Part shown: positions 36,003 to 45,110 of the stretch, one piece after another
Layout of the letters: every line of letters starts with the position of its first letter
Numbering within the stretch: the stretch's first letter is position 1
NCBI GenBank assembly: GCA_018335655.1
Contig: JAGXRX010000015.1
Coordinates: forward strand, 1 to 52,170
DNA length: 52,170 bases
Direction: 5' to 3'
Source: Erysipelothrix sp.
GTDB taxonomy: Bacteria; Bacillota_I; Bacilli_A; Erysipelotrichales; Erysipelotrichaceae
The notes under the pieces: model-generated
The model's input: only the letters and a program-made list of their open reading frames with translations
Databases searched by the model: none
Told to the model about the DNA's origin: nothing
Program-made: the position numbers and the translations under genes

Positions 36003-36542
36003 ATGACACTAATTAAAAAATTAGCCTTAATACTAAGCGTCTCACTACTTATAACAGGATGTGTTGCACAAGAGCAAAATCCTGATCCAGATGATGATGA
36101 AGATGTTGTACAACTCAATGATGGTGAATTAGCTGTTAGTTTTGAATTCACAGATTATGATGGGAATAAAGTAACCTTAGGAGATTTAAAGGGAGACAAA
36201 GTGTACTTGAAGTTTATGGCTTCTTGGTGCTCAATCTGTAATCGTGGTATGCCTGAACTTGATGATTTATTTGCGAAAGATCGTGACTTTATTGCCTATG
36301 CGGTAGTGACACCAAATGCAAATGGAGAGATGAGTGTGAATGACTATAAAGATTGGTTTGATAAAGAAGAATACCCTAACATTGTAATTCTATTTGATGT
36401 GGGTGCTAAGTTCTCGCGTCGCCTTGGAGCTATCTCAATGCCGACCTCTGTCTTCATTGGATCTGATGGAGTTCTTATTCGATCAAAACCAGGACACACA
36501 ACTAATGAAGAAATTGAGATGTTGATTGGAACTTTTAAGTAG
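36003..36542 (+). CDS. Thioredoxin-like lipoprotein (TlpA/ResA type)
   Basis: This 179-residue protein has a lipoprotein signal with lipobox LLITGC (Cys20), an acidic spacer (residues 25-36), and a thioredoxin fold with active site WCSIC (Cys76, Cys79) and the cis-proline loop SMPTSVFI. It should sit on the outer face of the membrane and accept electrons from CcdA. A TAGGAGGTC ribosome site lies in the short gap. No Msr domain is attached and none follows. Confidence 0.92.
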   Translation: MTLIKKLALILSVSLLITGCVAQEQNPDPDDDEDVVQLNDGELAVSFEFTDYDGNKVTLGDLKGDKVYLKFMASWCSICNRGMPELDDLFAKDRDFIAYAVVTPNANGEMSVNDYKDWFDKEEYPNIVILFDVGAKFSRRLGAISMPTSVFIGSDGVLIRSKPGHTTNEEIEMLIGTFK

Positions 36543-36599
36543 TAATACACTTGTTATCAAATAATGGAAAAACCACATAGATATATTAATCGCTTATCT

Positions 36600-36632
36600 A
36601 AAAGACACAGACTAAGGTCTGTGTCTTTTGAT
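36600..36632 (+). terminator. terminator after the ccdA operon
   Basis: AAAAGACACAGAC-TAAG-GTCTGTGTCTTTT, a 13-bp hairpin followed by GATT. It may also stop the convergent gene. Confidence 0.8.
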
Positions 36633-36649
36633 TGAGGATAGATATTATG

Positions 36650-38587
36650 CTAACTGAAAGTTGATGATTTTCTACTTGTTAACATAAGTAGAATCAATCC
36701 AGCCAATAGATATGCTCCAGTGAATAAGTTCTGATCATTAGTATCAGGTAATTGTGAATCCTCACCAAGTACAATAGCATAGGTAGAAAACTTATCAGAG
36801 CTAAACGAAATTATATTTGATTCTTCTTCGATAAAGTAATTGAGTTCTTCAAGAACACCTTGATGAATACGGACTAAACTAAATCTCTTTCCTTTAAGAA
36901 ACTCTGGTAACTTGAAACTGATAAAGATTGGTTTAAGAGTTTGTTCTATTGACGAAATAGTATTACCAACTTCCTTAAACAGAGAAATATCCATTAGAAG
37001 TAAAGTGAATGATAACTCCGATCCTAGTAAAGCGTAATATTCTTCAAAAAGATCAATTTCTGTTTGTGTCAGTTCTTGAAAGTTGAGTAGATTAACACTT
37101 AGTCTAATTCGAACAAGTTCATTCAAATCATCCTCATCAAATAGAACAGCTTCATCTAGATTAGGTGATTCAACATCAAGTCCATCTTCATCATCTTCAA
37201 TGATAGTTTGAACAATCGACTTGTAGGTTGCCTTAATGGTTCTAGAAGACGTAACTTCAGTTAAACTAGAATCCCAACCATTGAAAGTCCAACCTTCACG
37301 GCTTGGATTTGCAGGAGCAACTGCATCAGAACCATGGTCAACCATAGTTTCTACAATTAGTGCATCATTATAATCTACAAATCTAACTGTATATTGATTT
37401 ATTTCCCATAGAGCTTTTAGTTCAATATTCTTAGTTACAGGAGCATCAAAATCATATAGCATCCATCCATGTCCAACATGATAATACCACCCTAAGAATG
37501 AATGACCTACTTTACTTGGGTCTTCTGGTTTGGTTACCATTTCATCTTTTTTGATTGTTTGTGTTGCAATGGTTGTGTCAGTATCAGTATCAAAAGAAAC
37601 GGTATATGTCGGTTCCATTGCAGTTTCTGCTTGAGCTGAAGTAATTGGACCATTCCATACTCGAACACTATAGACTTTACCACCTGAAGTTGCTTCAGAA
37701 CTTGTAGCAATATCATCAAAGAAGAATCCCAATCGAACCTTACCATCAACAATTGAAGGGATAGCTTCATTACCTGCATTTAATTCTAGTTCTTTATAGA
37801 GTGTTCCATCAATAACAAAGTATGCGGTGAATAGACCATCTGATTTCCGTGTGGCAATGATATCAACAATTTGATTGCTAGCTACATTTGTTGTTCCAGT
37901 ACCAAATGGGTAGAAATTTAGGCTACCACCAAGAAAATAGAACCCAGTATCACTTGAACTATTCTTATAATCAATAATCTTTCTATATCCTGGTCCTGTG
38001 GAGTTAAATGCAAAGCGAACTCCAATGGTGTAGCTTGAGCTTATATTTTGATCAATGTCTATCTTGAACCCACCACCTCGACTTAAAGTGGATGTCCAAA
38101 ACCAATATGATCCTTCATCATCATTTCCAAATCCTGAAGTCGCATTATTTCGACTGAATCCATCTGTTGTGGTTCCAAATGGAGTTAATACAGAATTACC
38201 AAGTTTGTCAATCAATTGATTATCGAAGTCGTAATTGACAATGATTGCAGGTTCCCATTTTGCGAATAGAACAACATTGCTAGTTCCCATTATTAACTTG
38301 TCGCCAGGTTTAATAACTTCATCACCATCAGCAACCTTAGTCCAACCTACGAAAACTAAACCATCCTTTTGAAGTCCAAGCGTATTATCAGAGATTGAAA
38401 TCTCATCTCCCTCAAAGTAAAGCGTAGCATCAATAGGGACTTCTCCAGCTGTGTTTCCATTCCCATAATAGGTTATAGTAAATCCAGAAACAGCTAAAAT
38501 TGACGTTGAGTTTGGTAGTTGAATTAAAATTAAGGCCATTATCTGAAGTGTCACTACCAGAAGTTTTAAGAAGCGTGGTTGTCTCAT
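36650..38587 (-). CDS. Cell-surface protein with InlB-type repeats and a LamG-like domain
   Basis: This 645-residue protein has a signal peptide (about residues 1-33). Three InlB/Flg_new-type repeats (YYGNGNTAGEVP...GWT...AKWE; YTVSFDT...GWYYH...ALWE; YTVRFVD...GWDSS) are arranged as one, then a LamG/concanavalin-like domain of about 200 residues (SYTIGVRFAFNSTG, GGKVYSVRVWNGPI), then two. An acidic linker, a helical domain of about 130 residues, then LPDTN, a hydrophobic segment and RKSSTFS follow. LPDTN is an atypical sorting signal. Such proteins bind host or surface glycans. RBS AAAGGAG is well placed. Confidence 0.85.
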   Translation of the reverse strand: MRQPRFLKLLVVTLQIMALILIQLPNSTSILAVSGFTITYYGNGNTAGEVPIDATLYFEGDEISISDNTLGLQKDGLVFVGWTKVADGDEVIKPGDKLIMGTSNVVLFAKWEPAIIVNYDFDNQLIDKLGNSVLTPFGTTTDGFSRNNATSGFGNDDEGSYWFWTSTLSRGGGFKIDIDQNISSSYTIGVRFAFNSTGPGYRKIIDYKNSSSDTGFYFLGGSLNFYPFGTGTTNVASNQIVDIIATRKSDGLFTAYFVIDGTLYKELELNAGNEAIPSIVDGKVRLGFFFDDIATSSEATSGGKVYSVRVWNGPITSAQAETAMEPTYTVSFDTDTDTTIATQTIKKDEMVTKPEDPSKVGHSFLGWYYHVGHGWMLYDFDAPVTKNIELKALWEINQYTVRFVDYNDALIVETMVDHGSDAVAPANPSREGWTFNGWDSSLTEVTSSRTIKATYKSIVQTIIEDDEDGLDVESPNLDEAVLFDEDDLNELVRIRLSVNLLNFQELTQTEIDLFEEYYALLGSELSFTLLLMDISLFKEVGNTISSIEQTLKPIFISFKLPEFLKGKRFSLVRIHQGVLEELNYFIEEESNIISFSSDKFSTYAIVLGEDSQLPDTNDQNLFTGAYLLAGLILLMLTSRKSSTFS

Positions 38588-38621
38588 AATTACTCCTTTC
38601 GTCTTGTGAATCTTTAATCAT

Positions 38622-38650
38622 ATTATAGATTAAACACGAAATTATGTCAC
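38622..38650 (-). promoter_or_regulatory. promoter of the InlB-repeat surface protein
   Basis: On the minus strand GTGACA, 17 nt, TATAAT, ending 34 nt before the start codon. The -10 box is consensus. Confidence 0.65.
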
Positions 38651-38658
38651 GATTAAAT

Positions 38659-38744
38659 TTGACTATATATATTTAGTGTCAAAATCGCACAGAAGGAGCT
38701 TGATTTCTAAGAAATTGACACTATTTCTGAGCACCAATCGCACA
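38659..38744. repeat. repeat cluster resembling an IS21-type element end
   Basis: TGTGCGAT occurs twice on the minus strand (38684-38691 and 38737-38744), 53 nt apart. TAGTGTCAA (38674-38682) and TTGACACTA (38715-38723) are inverted copies, and TTGACTA (38659-38665) is a third partial copy. Multiple internal terminal repeats of this kind are typical of IS21-family ends. No istA/istB remains. A weak minus-strand hairpin with a T-run (38744-38770) may end the histidine kinase transcript. The rest of 38588-38938 has no gene. Confidence 0.4.
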
Positions 38745-38938
38745 TAAAAAAACACTCTATGGTGTGTAACTCTTAGATTATATAGAATGTTCTTATGTTA
38801 TTTCATTAGGGATATTAGGTAATTAAAAAAGATATTGAGACATTATTAAAAATGTTTCTTAAGTAGAAGATGCACCAATAAATTAAACTACTACAATCTC
38901 ATAACAATAAATGAAAAGTATCAGCGGTAGTTAACTTA

Positions 38939-40312
38939 CTATTTATTTACTTTTAATGGAATTTTGACTTCAAAAGAAGCTCCTACCTTGTTTTCAACAT
39001 GAATATCACCATGAAGTAGTTCTACACAACGATGAACAATGGATAATCCTAATCCGGTGTTTCCATGTTTCCCTTTATAAAAACGATTGAAAATGAATGG
39101 GATATCACTTAAGTTAATACCATCCCCATCATCATCAACTCTTAGAACAAGTTTAGAACTCTCAATCGATGCAAAAATATCTACTGTTGTCTTTGCATAC
39201 CTTAAGGCATTTGAAAGAATATTTCTCATAATCATAGAAAGCAAATGTGGATGAGTTTCAATTTCTTCAATACCACTGGATTCGAAATTGATATGTACTC
39301 CTTTCAAGTTAGAAAGTGAACCAAAATCATCAACAATCTCTTGAAGAAAATCATCTAGATTAATAATGACACTATTTCCTTTAAACTCAGACTCATCAAG
39401 TCGAGATAGCAGTAAAAGCTGATCAATAATCTCTTTTAACTTGTTTGATTCAATCACAATTTTCGAACCAATATCGCTTGAGTTTGTAAAGATTGATTGT
39501 TTTAATCCTTCAGCAAATCCTTGAATTGACATCAGTGGTGTTCTTAACTCGTGAGAAGCATATTGAAAGAAAAGTTTTTGTGCCTGGTTGGCTTCATAAA
39601 GTTTATTCCCCATAACATTAAACTTATTGATTAACTGATTCATCTCTATAGTCGTAGAAGATGCTATTTTGTTTTGGTAGTGCCCCTGTTGAATATTGTC
39701 AATTGCTTGAATAGTGTCACTAATTGGTGCAGTTATTTTTTTTGTGAGACTAATAATAATGAATGATGCTATAAGAAGAGAAATTATTAGAATAAGTAAC
39801 AAGATTATATTCAGTGCTCGAATCAACCCCTCAGCCGAATCGACTAATGAAACCAAAACAACACGATAATTAATTAAGCGACTTTCAATAATTGTTTCTG
39901 TTACTATATAGCGATTACCTTGATGTCTAATGCGTTGAAATCCATCAATACTAACACTTTGAGCAACTTTATCAATAAGTTCTTGATTTAGAAATGTCGT
40001 TTGATTAGTTGAAGGAAAGATAATCTCATTTCTTGGGTTAAAGACAATAATATCTGTATTACTTGTTAATGTTGTTAGTCTTAGTGTTGTACGCAATTGT
40101 GCAAAAGCAGTAGGTTGGTTTGAAGGTGACTGATTGATAAACTGTGCCTGTGACTGAATATTTTGAAGTAAAAGATTCAAGTCAGATTGAGTTTGTCGAT
40201 TAATATAAAAACGTAAACTAACATTGAATATGAGCATAATTAAGATAGGGGTAATAATTAATATAGCAAAAATAGGCTTTAGTAGTGCTTGGTTAAGTGT
40301 TTTCATGTTCAC
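38939..40312 (-). CDS. Membrane sensor histidine kinase
   Basis: This 457-residue kinase has two membrane helices (about residues 13-33 and 168-190) around an outside sensor of about 130 residues, then a HAMP domain, the phospho-acceptor box FFQYASHELRTPL, and the ATPase boxes NILSNALRYA (N), VDDDGDGI (G1) and NTGLGLSIVHR (G2). It should phosphorylate the response regulator whose gene overlaps it by 20 nt. The signal is unknown; the divergent lipoprotein and exported helical protein suggest envelope stress. Confidence 0.93.
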   Translation of the reverse strand: MNMKTLNQALLKPIFAILIITPILIMLIFNVSLRFYINRQTQSDLNLLLQNIQSQAQFINQSPSNQPTAFAQLRTTLRLTTLTSNTDIIVFNPRNEIIFPSTNQTTFLNQELIDKVAQSVSIDGFQRIRHQGNRYIVTETIIESRLINYRVVLVSLVDSAEGLIRALNIILLLILIISLLIASFIIISLTKKITAPISDTIQAIDNIQQGHYQNKIASSTTIEMNQLINKFNVMGNKLYEANQAQKLFFQYASHELRTPLMSIQGFAEGLKQSIFTNSSDIGSKIVIESNKLKEIIDQLLLLSRLDESEFKGNSVIINLDDFLQEIVDDFGSLSNLKGVHINFESSGIEEIETHPHLLSMIMRNILSNALRYAKTTVDIFASIESSKLVLRVDDDGDGINLSDIPFIFNRFYKGKHGNTGLGLSIVHRCVELLHGDIHVENKVGASFEVKIPLKVNK

Positions 40313-40991
40313 CTACCAAGGAAAGTCTAAATCCATATCCCCATACTGTCTCAATTCTTACTTGACTATGGTTCAATTTTTTCCTTAGACGCTTCAACAT
40401 ATCATCCATAGCACGTGTATCTTGATCCCATTGCACTTCCCAAATTTCATTAAAGAGTTCTTTTCGTGATATTGCTTGATTCGAATGCAACATCATGAAT
40501 TGAAGTACATTGAATTCTGTCGGAGTTAAATCAATTTCAATGTTCTGAATGAAACATTGTCTTAGTTTTGTTTTAAGAATCATATCCCCATATAGTAATT
40601 CATCTTGTTCTGTTGGAGAAGTCAGCATATCAAAACGGCGAAATAAAGCTTTAATTCTTGCGACCAATTCAAGTGGAGAAAAAGGTTTAACTAAATAATC
40701 ATCACTACCTAAGGTGATGCCTTTAATTCGATCCATTTCACTATCTAGAGCAGATACGATGATAATTAACACGGAATGCTGTTGTCTTATTTTAGAACAC
40801 AAGGTTAAACCATCAGAACCATCCATTAGAATATCTAAAATGATAAGATCCGCAGGATCTTTCTTAAAGTGTTCATAGAGTGCATCTCCATTAGAAAAGC
40901 TCTCCACAATGTATCCTTCACTTAAAAGAAAACTTGATATGATCAAACGAATATTATCGTCATCATCAGCAATGTATATTTTTCTTTTCAT
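40293..40991 (-). CDS. OmpR-family response regulator
   Basis: This 232-residue regulator has a receiver domain with acidic pocket ADDDDN and phospho-Asp in LIILDILMDG (about residue 51), SALD and the VKPFSPLEL lysine, then an OmpR/PhoB winged helix ending VRIETVWGYGFRL. The ATG at 40991 (MKRKIYIADDD) is chosen because GAGGTACACT precedes it and homology begins there. It overlaps the kinase gene. A tandem TTGCCA repeat lies just upstream. Confidence 0.94.
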   Translation of the reverse strand: MKRKIYIADDDDNIRLIISSFLLSEGYIVESFSNGDALYEHFKKDPADLIILDILMDGSDGLTLCSKIRQQHSVLIIIVSALDSEMDRIKGITLGSDDYLVKPFSPLELVARIKALFRRFDMLTSPTEQDELLYGDMILKTKLRQCFIQNIEIDLTPTEFNVLQFMMLHSNQAISRKELFNEIWEVQWDQDTRAMDDMLKRLRKKLNHSQVRIETVWGYGFRLSLVGEHENT

Positions 40992-41043
40992 AGTGTACCT
41001 CAATATACTATAGTGAACCATATTTGATGAATAAAATAAACAA

Positions 41044-41060
41044 TTGCCACAAATTTGCCA
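41044..41060 (+). promoter_or_regulatory. tandem TTGCCA repeat, candidate response-regulator operator
   Basis: TTGCCA at 41044-41049 and again at 41055-41060: direct repeats 11 nt apart, one helical turn, as OmpR-family dimers recognise. The site lies in the 130-nt divergent region between the regulator gene and the lipoprotein pair. A -10-like TATTAT at 41093-41098 without a good -35 box fits activation from here. Confidence 0.55.
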
Positions 41061-41121
41061 ATGTTTTACTGATGAAAAAGAGAAATAGAATCTATTATAC
41101 TTATATCATCAAGGAGGGCCA

Positions 41122-41391
41122 ATGAAAAAACTCATATTAGTTGTGATGATTGGATTGCTCATGGGGTGTTCTTTACGTCAAGATAGGCAAGAGCCAAACA
41201 AGTCACTAAATGATTTAGAAAAGATTATAGACTCAATTGAAGAGGATATTAATGATTTGGATGAGATAGAAGATGGATCATTGTTTAACGAAACTTCATT
41301 TCAATCGATTGATGAACTTAATGAGGTTTTATCATTATTTGAACAATTGTCATTGTTGGAAGATATTAATGATACAGGATTAATTCCATAG
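41122..41391 (+). CDS. Small acidic lipoprotein
   Basis: This 89-residue protein has a lipoprotein signal peptide with lipobox LLMGC (Cys16). The mature part is short, very acidic (Asp/Glu-rich, such as DSIEEDINDLDEIEDG) and predicted helical. No family is recognised. It starts a two-gene unit divergent from the two-component genes, with a GGAGG ribosome site, so it is a likely target of that regulator. Confidence 0.75.
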   Translation: MKKLILVVMIGLLMGCSLRQDRQEPNKSLNDLEKIIDSIEEDINDLDEIEDGSLFNETSFQSIDELNEVLSLFEQLSLLEDINDTGLIP

Positions 41392-41399
41392 GAGGAAAT

Positions 41400-41870
41400 A
41401 TGAAAAAGGTATTAATAGGTGTAATGATTGTTTTTATGGCATTGCTTACTCTTTCTTCAACACTCGCGTTAACTGATGCTAGAACTGTTCGTGAATTAAG
41501 TATGGAAGTAAGAGGGAATAGATTAGTTAATCAAGACTTAGTCAATGAAGTTCGCCAACTTCGTTTGAGTATTAGAAATAGAATAAAGTCTATCAAAGAC
41601 AGTGGTGTAGTACTTGATGAACAGACGATTGAAACAATAAAGATGACTACAAGTGAACTAAGAAAATATCATTCATCACTTAAGGAAACTCAAGGAGAGA
41701 TTCGCTCATTGACAGAAAATGCTAAAGAATGGTTAAAAGAGCGCAACTGGGATAAGTTAAAGGAAATGTATGAAGCAGTATTACCAATTCAGGAGTCAAG
41801 AAAAGATGATTTACAACAATTGGTTCGACTTATGCAAGAACTTGATTTACTCCTTGAAGGAATAGAATAA
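41400..41870 (+). CDS. Exported helical protein, Spy/CpxP-like in outline
   Basis: This 156-residue protein has a signal peptide (about residues 1-23, ending SSTLALT) and an almost entirely alpha-helical mature part with regular charged heptads (VRQLRLSIRNRIKSIK, KEWLKERNWDKLKEMYEAVLP, LVRLMQELDLLL). Small exported helical proteins controlled by a two-component system recall CpxP/Spy, but no sequence motif proves this. It starts 8 nt after the lipoprotein gene, behind AGGAGG. Confidence 0.75.
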   Translation: MKKVLIGVMIVFMALLTLSSTLALTDARTVRELSMEVRGNRLVNQDLVNEVRQLRLSIRNRIKSIKDSGVVLDEQTIETIKMTTSELRKYHSSLKETQGEIRSLTENAKEWLKERNWDKLKEMYEAVLPIQESRKDDLQQLVRLMQELDLLLEGIE

Positions 41871-41895
41871 GCAGTTATCAAAATCATTTAACATT

Positions 41896-41928
41896 AAACC
41901 CACTTGAATAAAGTGGGTTATTTTATTT
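41896..41928 (+). terminator. terminator of the lipoprotein operon
   Basis: AACCCACTT-GAATA-AAGTGGGTT hairpin followed by ATTTTATTT. Confidence 0.85.
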
Positions 41929-42197
41929 AAGATGGTGCTGTTAACTGTACTAATCAAAATGAATACTATTCTATTAGCATTCATTTCATTATGTCAAATG
42001 TATGATTGAGTTCAAACTATTATATTAAATCTGTGCTTTAGATAATACCATCTTGTTTTTGTCACAATGTTTATAAGCGAAAATATTGACAAATCATCTA
42101 AATAATTATGCTTTAAAATATGATTCATCATTAACTAGGTGTGCAATATTGACATTAACGGACAAATGGAACATCATGTAGTTAAATAGATGGTAAT

Positions 42198-42231
42198 GAG
42201 TCGATTAAAATCATGCAATGACTCGTATAAT
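42198..42231 (+). promoter_or_regulatory. promoter with dyad upstream of the PAS-GGDEF-EAL gene
   Basis: A TATAAT -10 box at 42226-42231 is preceded by a weak -35 (GATTAA, 17-nt spacer). GAGTC (42198-42202) and GACTC (42220-42224) form an inverted repeat across the promoter and could be an operator. The interval 41929-42197 contains only AT-rich sequence and no gene. Confidence 0.4.
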
Positions 42232-42270
42232 GATTTACACAATTCAAATGTTCAAAAGGGGAGATAGACA

Positions 42271-44058
42271 ATGTCTAATCACAATGTTACTGACTTTAAA
42301 ATGAATAAGCAAACTAAAGAAAAAGATAGGAAGCATGTTTCAACGAGGGCAGAAGATTTTTCCTTAGCAACAACCTCAAAGTCAAAATATGGTGCAATAG
42401 AGATATTACTCTCAGTGATTGATAATGTGACGCAAGCTGTCTTTATCACAGATTTATCAGGATGCATAAAGTGGATAAATCCATCAGCTACGAGAATCTC
42501 AGGATATGACGAAAAAGAACTTCTAGGTGCGAATATGAGTATTCTCAAATCTGACCATCAAGATCAACATTTCTATGAAAAATTGTGGGATGAGATTAAT
42601 GACTCAGGTTATTGGGAAGGAGAAATCTGGAATAGAAGAAAAGATAGAGTGGTATATCTTCAGTGGTTGAGCATATATGCAATTAAAGATGACTTAGGGG
42701 AGACCAAAGCATTCTTAGCACTATGTACTGACTTATCAGAAAAAGAAAACTTTTTAGCCGCATTAAACCGGAGTAGTTTTTACGATAACTTAACTGGACT
42801 ACCAAACCAGGCACAATTAAGAAAAAGCATTTCAGATGTTACAGACTCTCTTGTTAGCAAAGACTCAAAGCACTATTTTGTAGCTCTAAATATTGATCGA
42901 TTCTCCTATATCAATATGTCATATGGTTATAGTTTTGGTGACAAATTGCTTATTGAGATTGGAAAACGTATTTCTGGTAAACTAAGAGATAAAGATAACG
43001 TTTTTCGATTAAGTAGTGATTTATTTGTTTTGATTTTTAGAGATGTTCCAAGTGTTGATACTTTGATAAATATTGTCAATCGTATCAGTGATTTGATTTG
43101 CATGCCTTACTCCATTGATGGAAAGCAAGTAAGCATCACAGCATCCTATGGTATCAGCCTATATCCTGATGATGGTCAAGATTATGATGAGTTAATGCAA
43201 AATGCGGAAATAGCTTTAAGAGTTGCGAAAGAATCAGGAAAAAATACATTCAAGTTTTTTTCTCAAACCATGAATGAAAAAGCAACAAAGTGGATTAAAC
43301 TTGGAAATGAACTTCAAGATGCGATATTAAAAAATGATATGAGAGTGTATTATCAAATTCAAGTTGAAAACGGGACGGGTATAATCAAAGGTGCTGAAGC
43401 ACTTGTGAGATGGAAACATGAGAAATATGGAATACTAAGTCCATGTGATTTTATTCCCTATGCTGAGATCTCGGGGTTGATTATCCCTTTAGGATACTGG
43501 ATTATTGAGAACATTTTCATGTTAATCAAAGATTTCAAAGATCGAGATTTACCCACTATCAAGTATTCGATTAATCTTTCATCAAAGCAAATTGTTGAAA
43601 AAAATCTGGTTGATGAGATTCTTAAACTTACAAATCTATATGATATTGATCCTGCTCAAGTAGAATTCGAAATCACCGAAAGTAGTGCAATGGAAAATAC
43701 TGAGCGAACTTTTAGTGTATTTAGAACATTAAAAGATCATGGTTTTACCTTGGCAATCGACGATTTTGGTACAGGATACTCATCGTTATCCTATCTGGCT
43801 GATTTTCCAGTTGATGTTCTTAAAATCGATCGCTCTTTCATATCGAATATTGATAAGAAAGATAATCAAAGAAGAATCACAACCGCTATTTTGTCAATGG
43901 CTGAAACTATTGGATTAAAAACGGTAGCAGAAGGAGTTGAAACCATTGAAGAAGTTGAATTTTTAAATGAAAAAACATGCGACTTACTACAAGGATATTA
44001 TTTCAGTAAACCAGTTGATAAAGAAAGTTTTGAGCAATTGTTGCTTGAAAAAAGATAA
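42271..44058 (+). CDS. PAS-GGDEF-EAL protein, degenerate GGDEF
   Basis: This 595-residue soluble protein has a PAS domain (about residues 45-160: AVFITDLSGCIKWINPSATRISGYDEKELLG), a GGDEF domain (about 165-325) whose signature is LSSDLF instead of GGDEF, and an EAL domain (about 340-590). The EAL domain is intact: GAEALVRW, SINLSS, EFEITESS, AIDDFGTGYSS, KIDRSF, AEGVET and LQGYYF. It is predicted to be a c-di-GMP phosphodiesterase tuned by a PAS-bound ligand or redox cofactor. AAGGGGAG precedes the ATG. Confidence 0.92.
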   Translation: MSNHNVTDFKMNKQTKEKDRKHVSTRAEDFSLATTSKSKYGAIEILLSVIDNVTQAVFITDLSGCIKWINPSATRISGYDEKELLGANMSILKSDHQDQHFYEKLWDEINDSGYWEGEIWNRRKDRVVYLQWLSIYAIKDDLGETKAFLALCTDLSEKENFLAALNRSSFYDNLTGLPNQAQLRKSISDVTDSLVSKDSKHYFVALNIDRFSYINMSYGYSFGDKLLIEIGKRISGKLRDKDNVFRLSSDLFVLIFRDVPSVDTLINIVNRISDLICMPYSIDGKQVSITASYGISLYPDDGQDYDELMQNAEIALRVAKESGKNTFKFFSQTMNEKATKWIKLGNELQDAILKNDMRVYYQIQVENGTGIIKGAEALVRWKHEKYGILSPCDFIPYAEISGLIIPLGYWIIENIFMLIKDFKDRDLPTIKYSINLSSKQIVEKNLVDEILKLTNLYDIDPAQVEFEITESSAMENTERTFSVFRTLKDHGFTLAIDDFGTGYSSLSYLADFPVDVLKIDRSFISNIDKKDNQRRITTAILSMAETIGLKTVAEGVETIEEVEFLNEKTCDLLQGYYFSKPVDKESFEQLLLEKR

Positions 44059-44166
44059 TTGGCTTGTTAACTAACTTTTCAAATCTAGCCAAGAATTGAT
44101 TATTTCATAATATTGATAATGATGTTACCGAGTAGTACACGTTATGTATGCATTAATTTCTATATG

Positions 44167-44194
44167 AAATAAACCACTTTTCAGTGGTTTATTT
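44167..44194. terminator. bidirectional terminator
   Basis: AAATAAACCACT-TTTC-AGTGGTTTATTT, a perfect 12-bp hairpin with U-rich arms. It lies between the PAS-GGDEF-EAL gene and the convergent K+ channel gene. Confidence 0.75.
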
Positions 44195-44297
44195 GCTTAG
44201 TGTTACAGCAGCACGATTAGATTTATATTTATTAGTTTAAAGACTTGCAACAAATTAATCCATAATATAGACACAGTTGCAAAATATTATCAAACAC

Positions 44298-45110
44298 TTA
44301 ATGTCTTGTTTTTGGTTGTCTATCTCTTCGTTTCAAATAAGCTTTTTTATGATGCATATTTTGAGGAACAGAATTTACGTTAATTAGTTCAATAAAGCCA
44401 GCAGAGATAATACCTGTAGGAATCGCAACAACTCCAATGCCTAACATAGCTATGACACCAGCCATGATGCGACCCCCAATCGTTATTGGAAATATATCTC
44501 CATATCCAACTGTTGTAAATGTAGCAACCGCCCACCATAGACCTGAGAATGCATTTTGAAAGATATGTGGTTGTGCAGGGTTCTCTAAGTTATACATAAG
44601 AATTGAAGAAATCACCATTAGTATTAAAACAATTGCAAATGATGAAAGTAGTTGATTTTTCTTATTCTCAAAAACATCAGTTATTGTTTTCAATGCAGTT
44701 GTGTATCTATTGAATTTAATTAATCTCATCAATCGAATCATTCTAATAGCACGTAGTATTCTCAAATCAATAGGGATAATGAATGGAATATAGAATGGAA
44801 GTATCGCAAGTAGATCAACAATAGACATAAATGAAAATGCATACTTAAGCCTAGCTTTGAAAGGTGAAAATTTTTTCTGCCCTAAGTCTGCTACCCATAA
44901 TCTTGCTAAGTATTCGAGGGTGAATACAGAAATCGAAATATACTCAATAATTACAGATACTTTCAAGTACCAAGCAGGTAGTCTAAATGTATCGAGAATC
45001 ACAATGATTAGATTAATAACTATGAGTGTTATAATCACAGTATCAAAAATGTTAGATTGAATATTATTAACATCATCATCTCTAACCATATTATATATTT
45101 TAGTCTTCAT
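44298..45110 (-). CDS. Voltage-gated potassium channel
   Basis: This protein of about 270 residues has six membrane helices. The S4 voltage sensor is LRILRAIRMIRLMRLIKF, with arginines every third residue. The pore helix and filter are ATFTTVGYGDIFPIT, whose TVGYGD selects K+. The family (Kv/Kch type) forms tetramers. The start is uncertain: ATG at 45110 lies within the end of the small upstream gene, and ATG 45119 and GTG 45140 are in the same frame. None has a strong ribosome site, which suggests coupling to that small gene. Confidence 0.92.
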   Translation of the reverse strand: MKTKIYNMVRDDDVNNIQSNIFDTVIITLIVINLIIVILDTFRLPAWYLKVSVIIEYISISVFTLEYLARLWVADLGQKKFSPFKARLKYAFSFMSIVDLLAILPFYIPFIIPIDLRILRAIRMIRLMRLIKFNRYTTALKTITDVFENKKNQLLSSFAIVLILMVISSILMYNLENPAQPHIFQNAFSGLWWAVATFTTVGYGDIFPITIGGRIMAGVIAMLGIGVVAIPTGIISAGFIELINVNSVPQNMHHKKAYLKRRDRQPKTRH

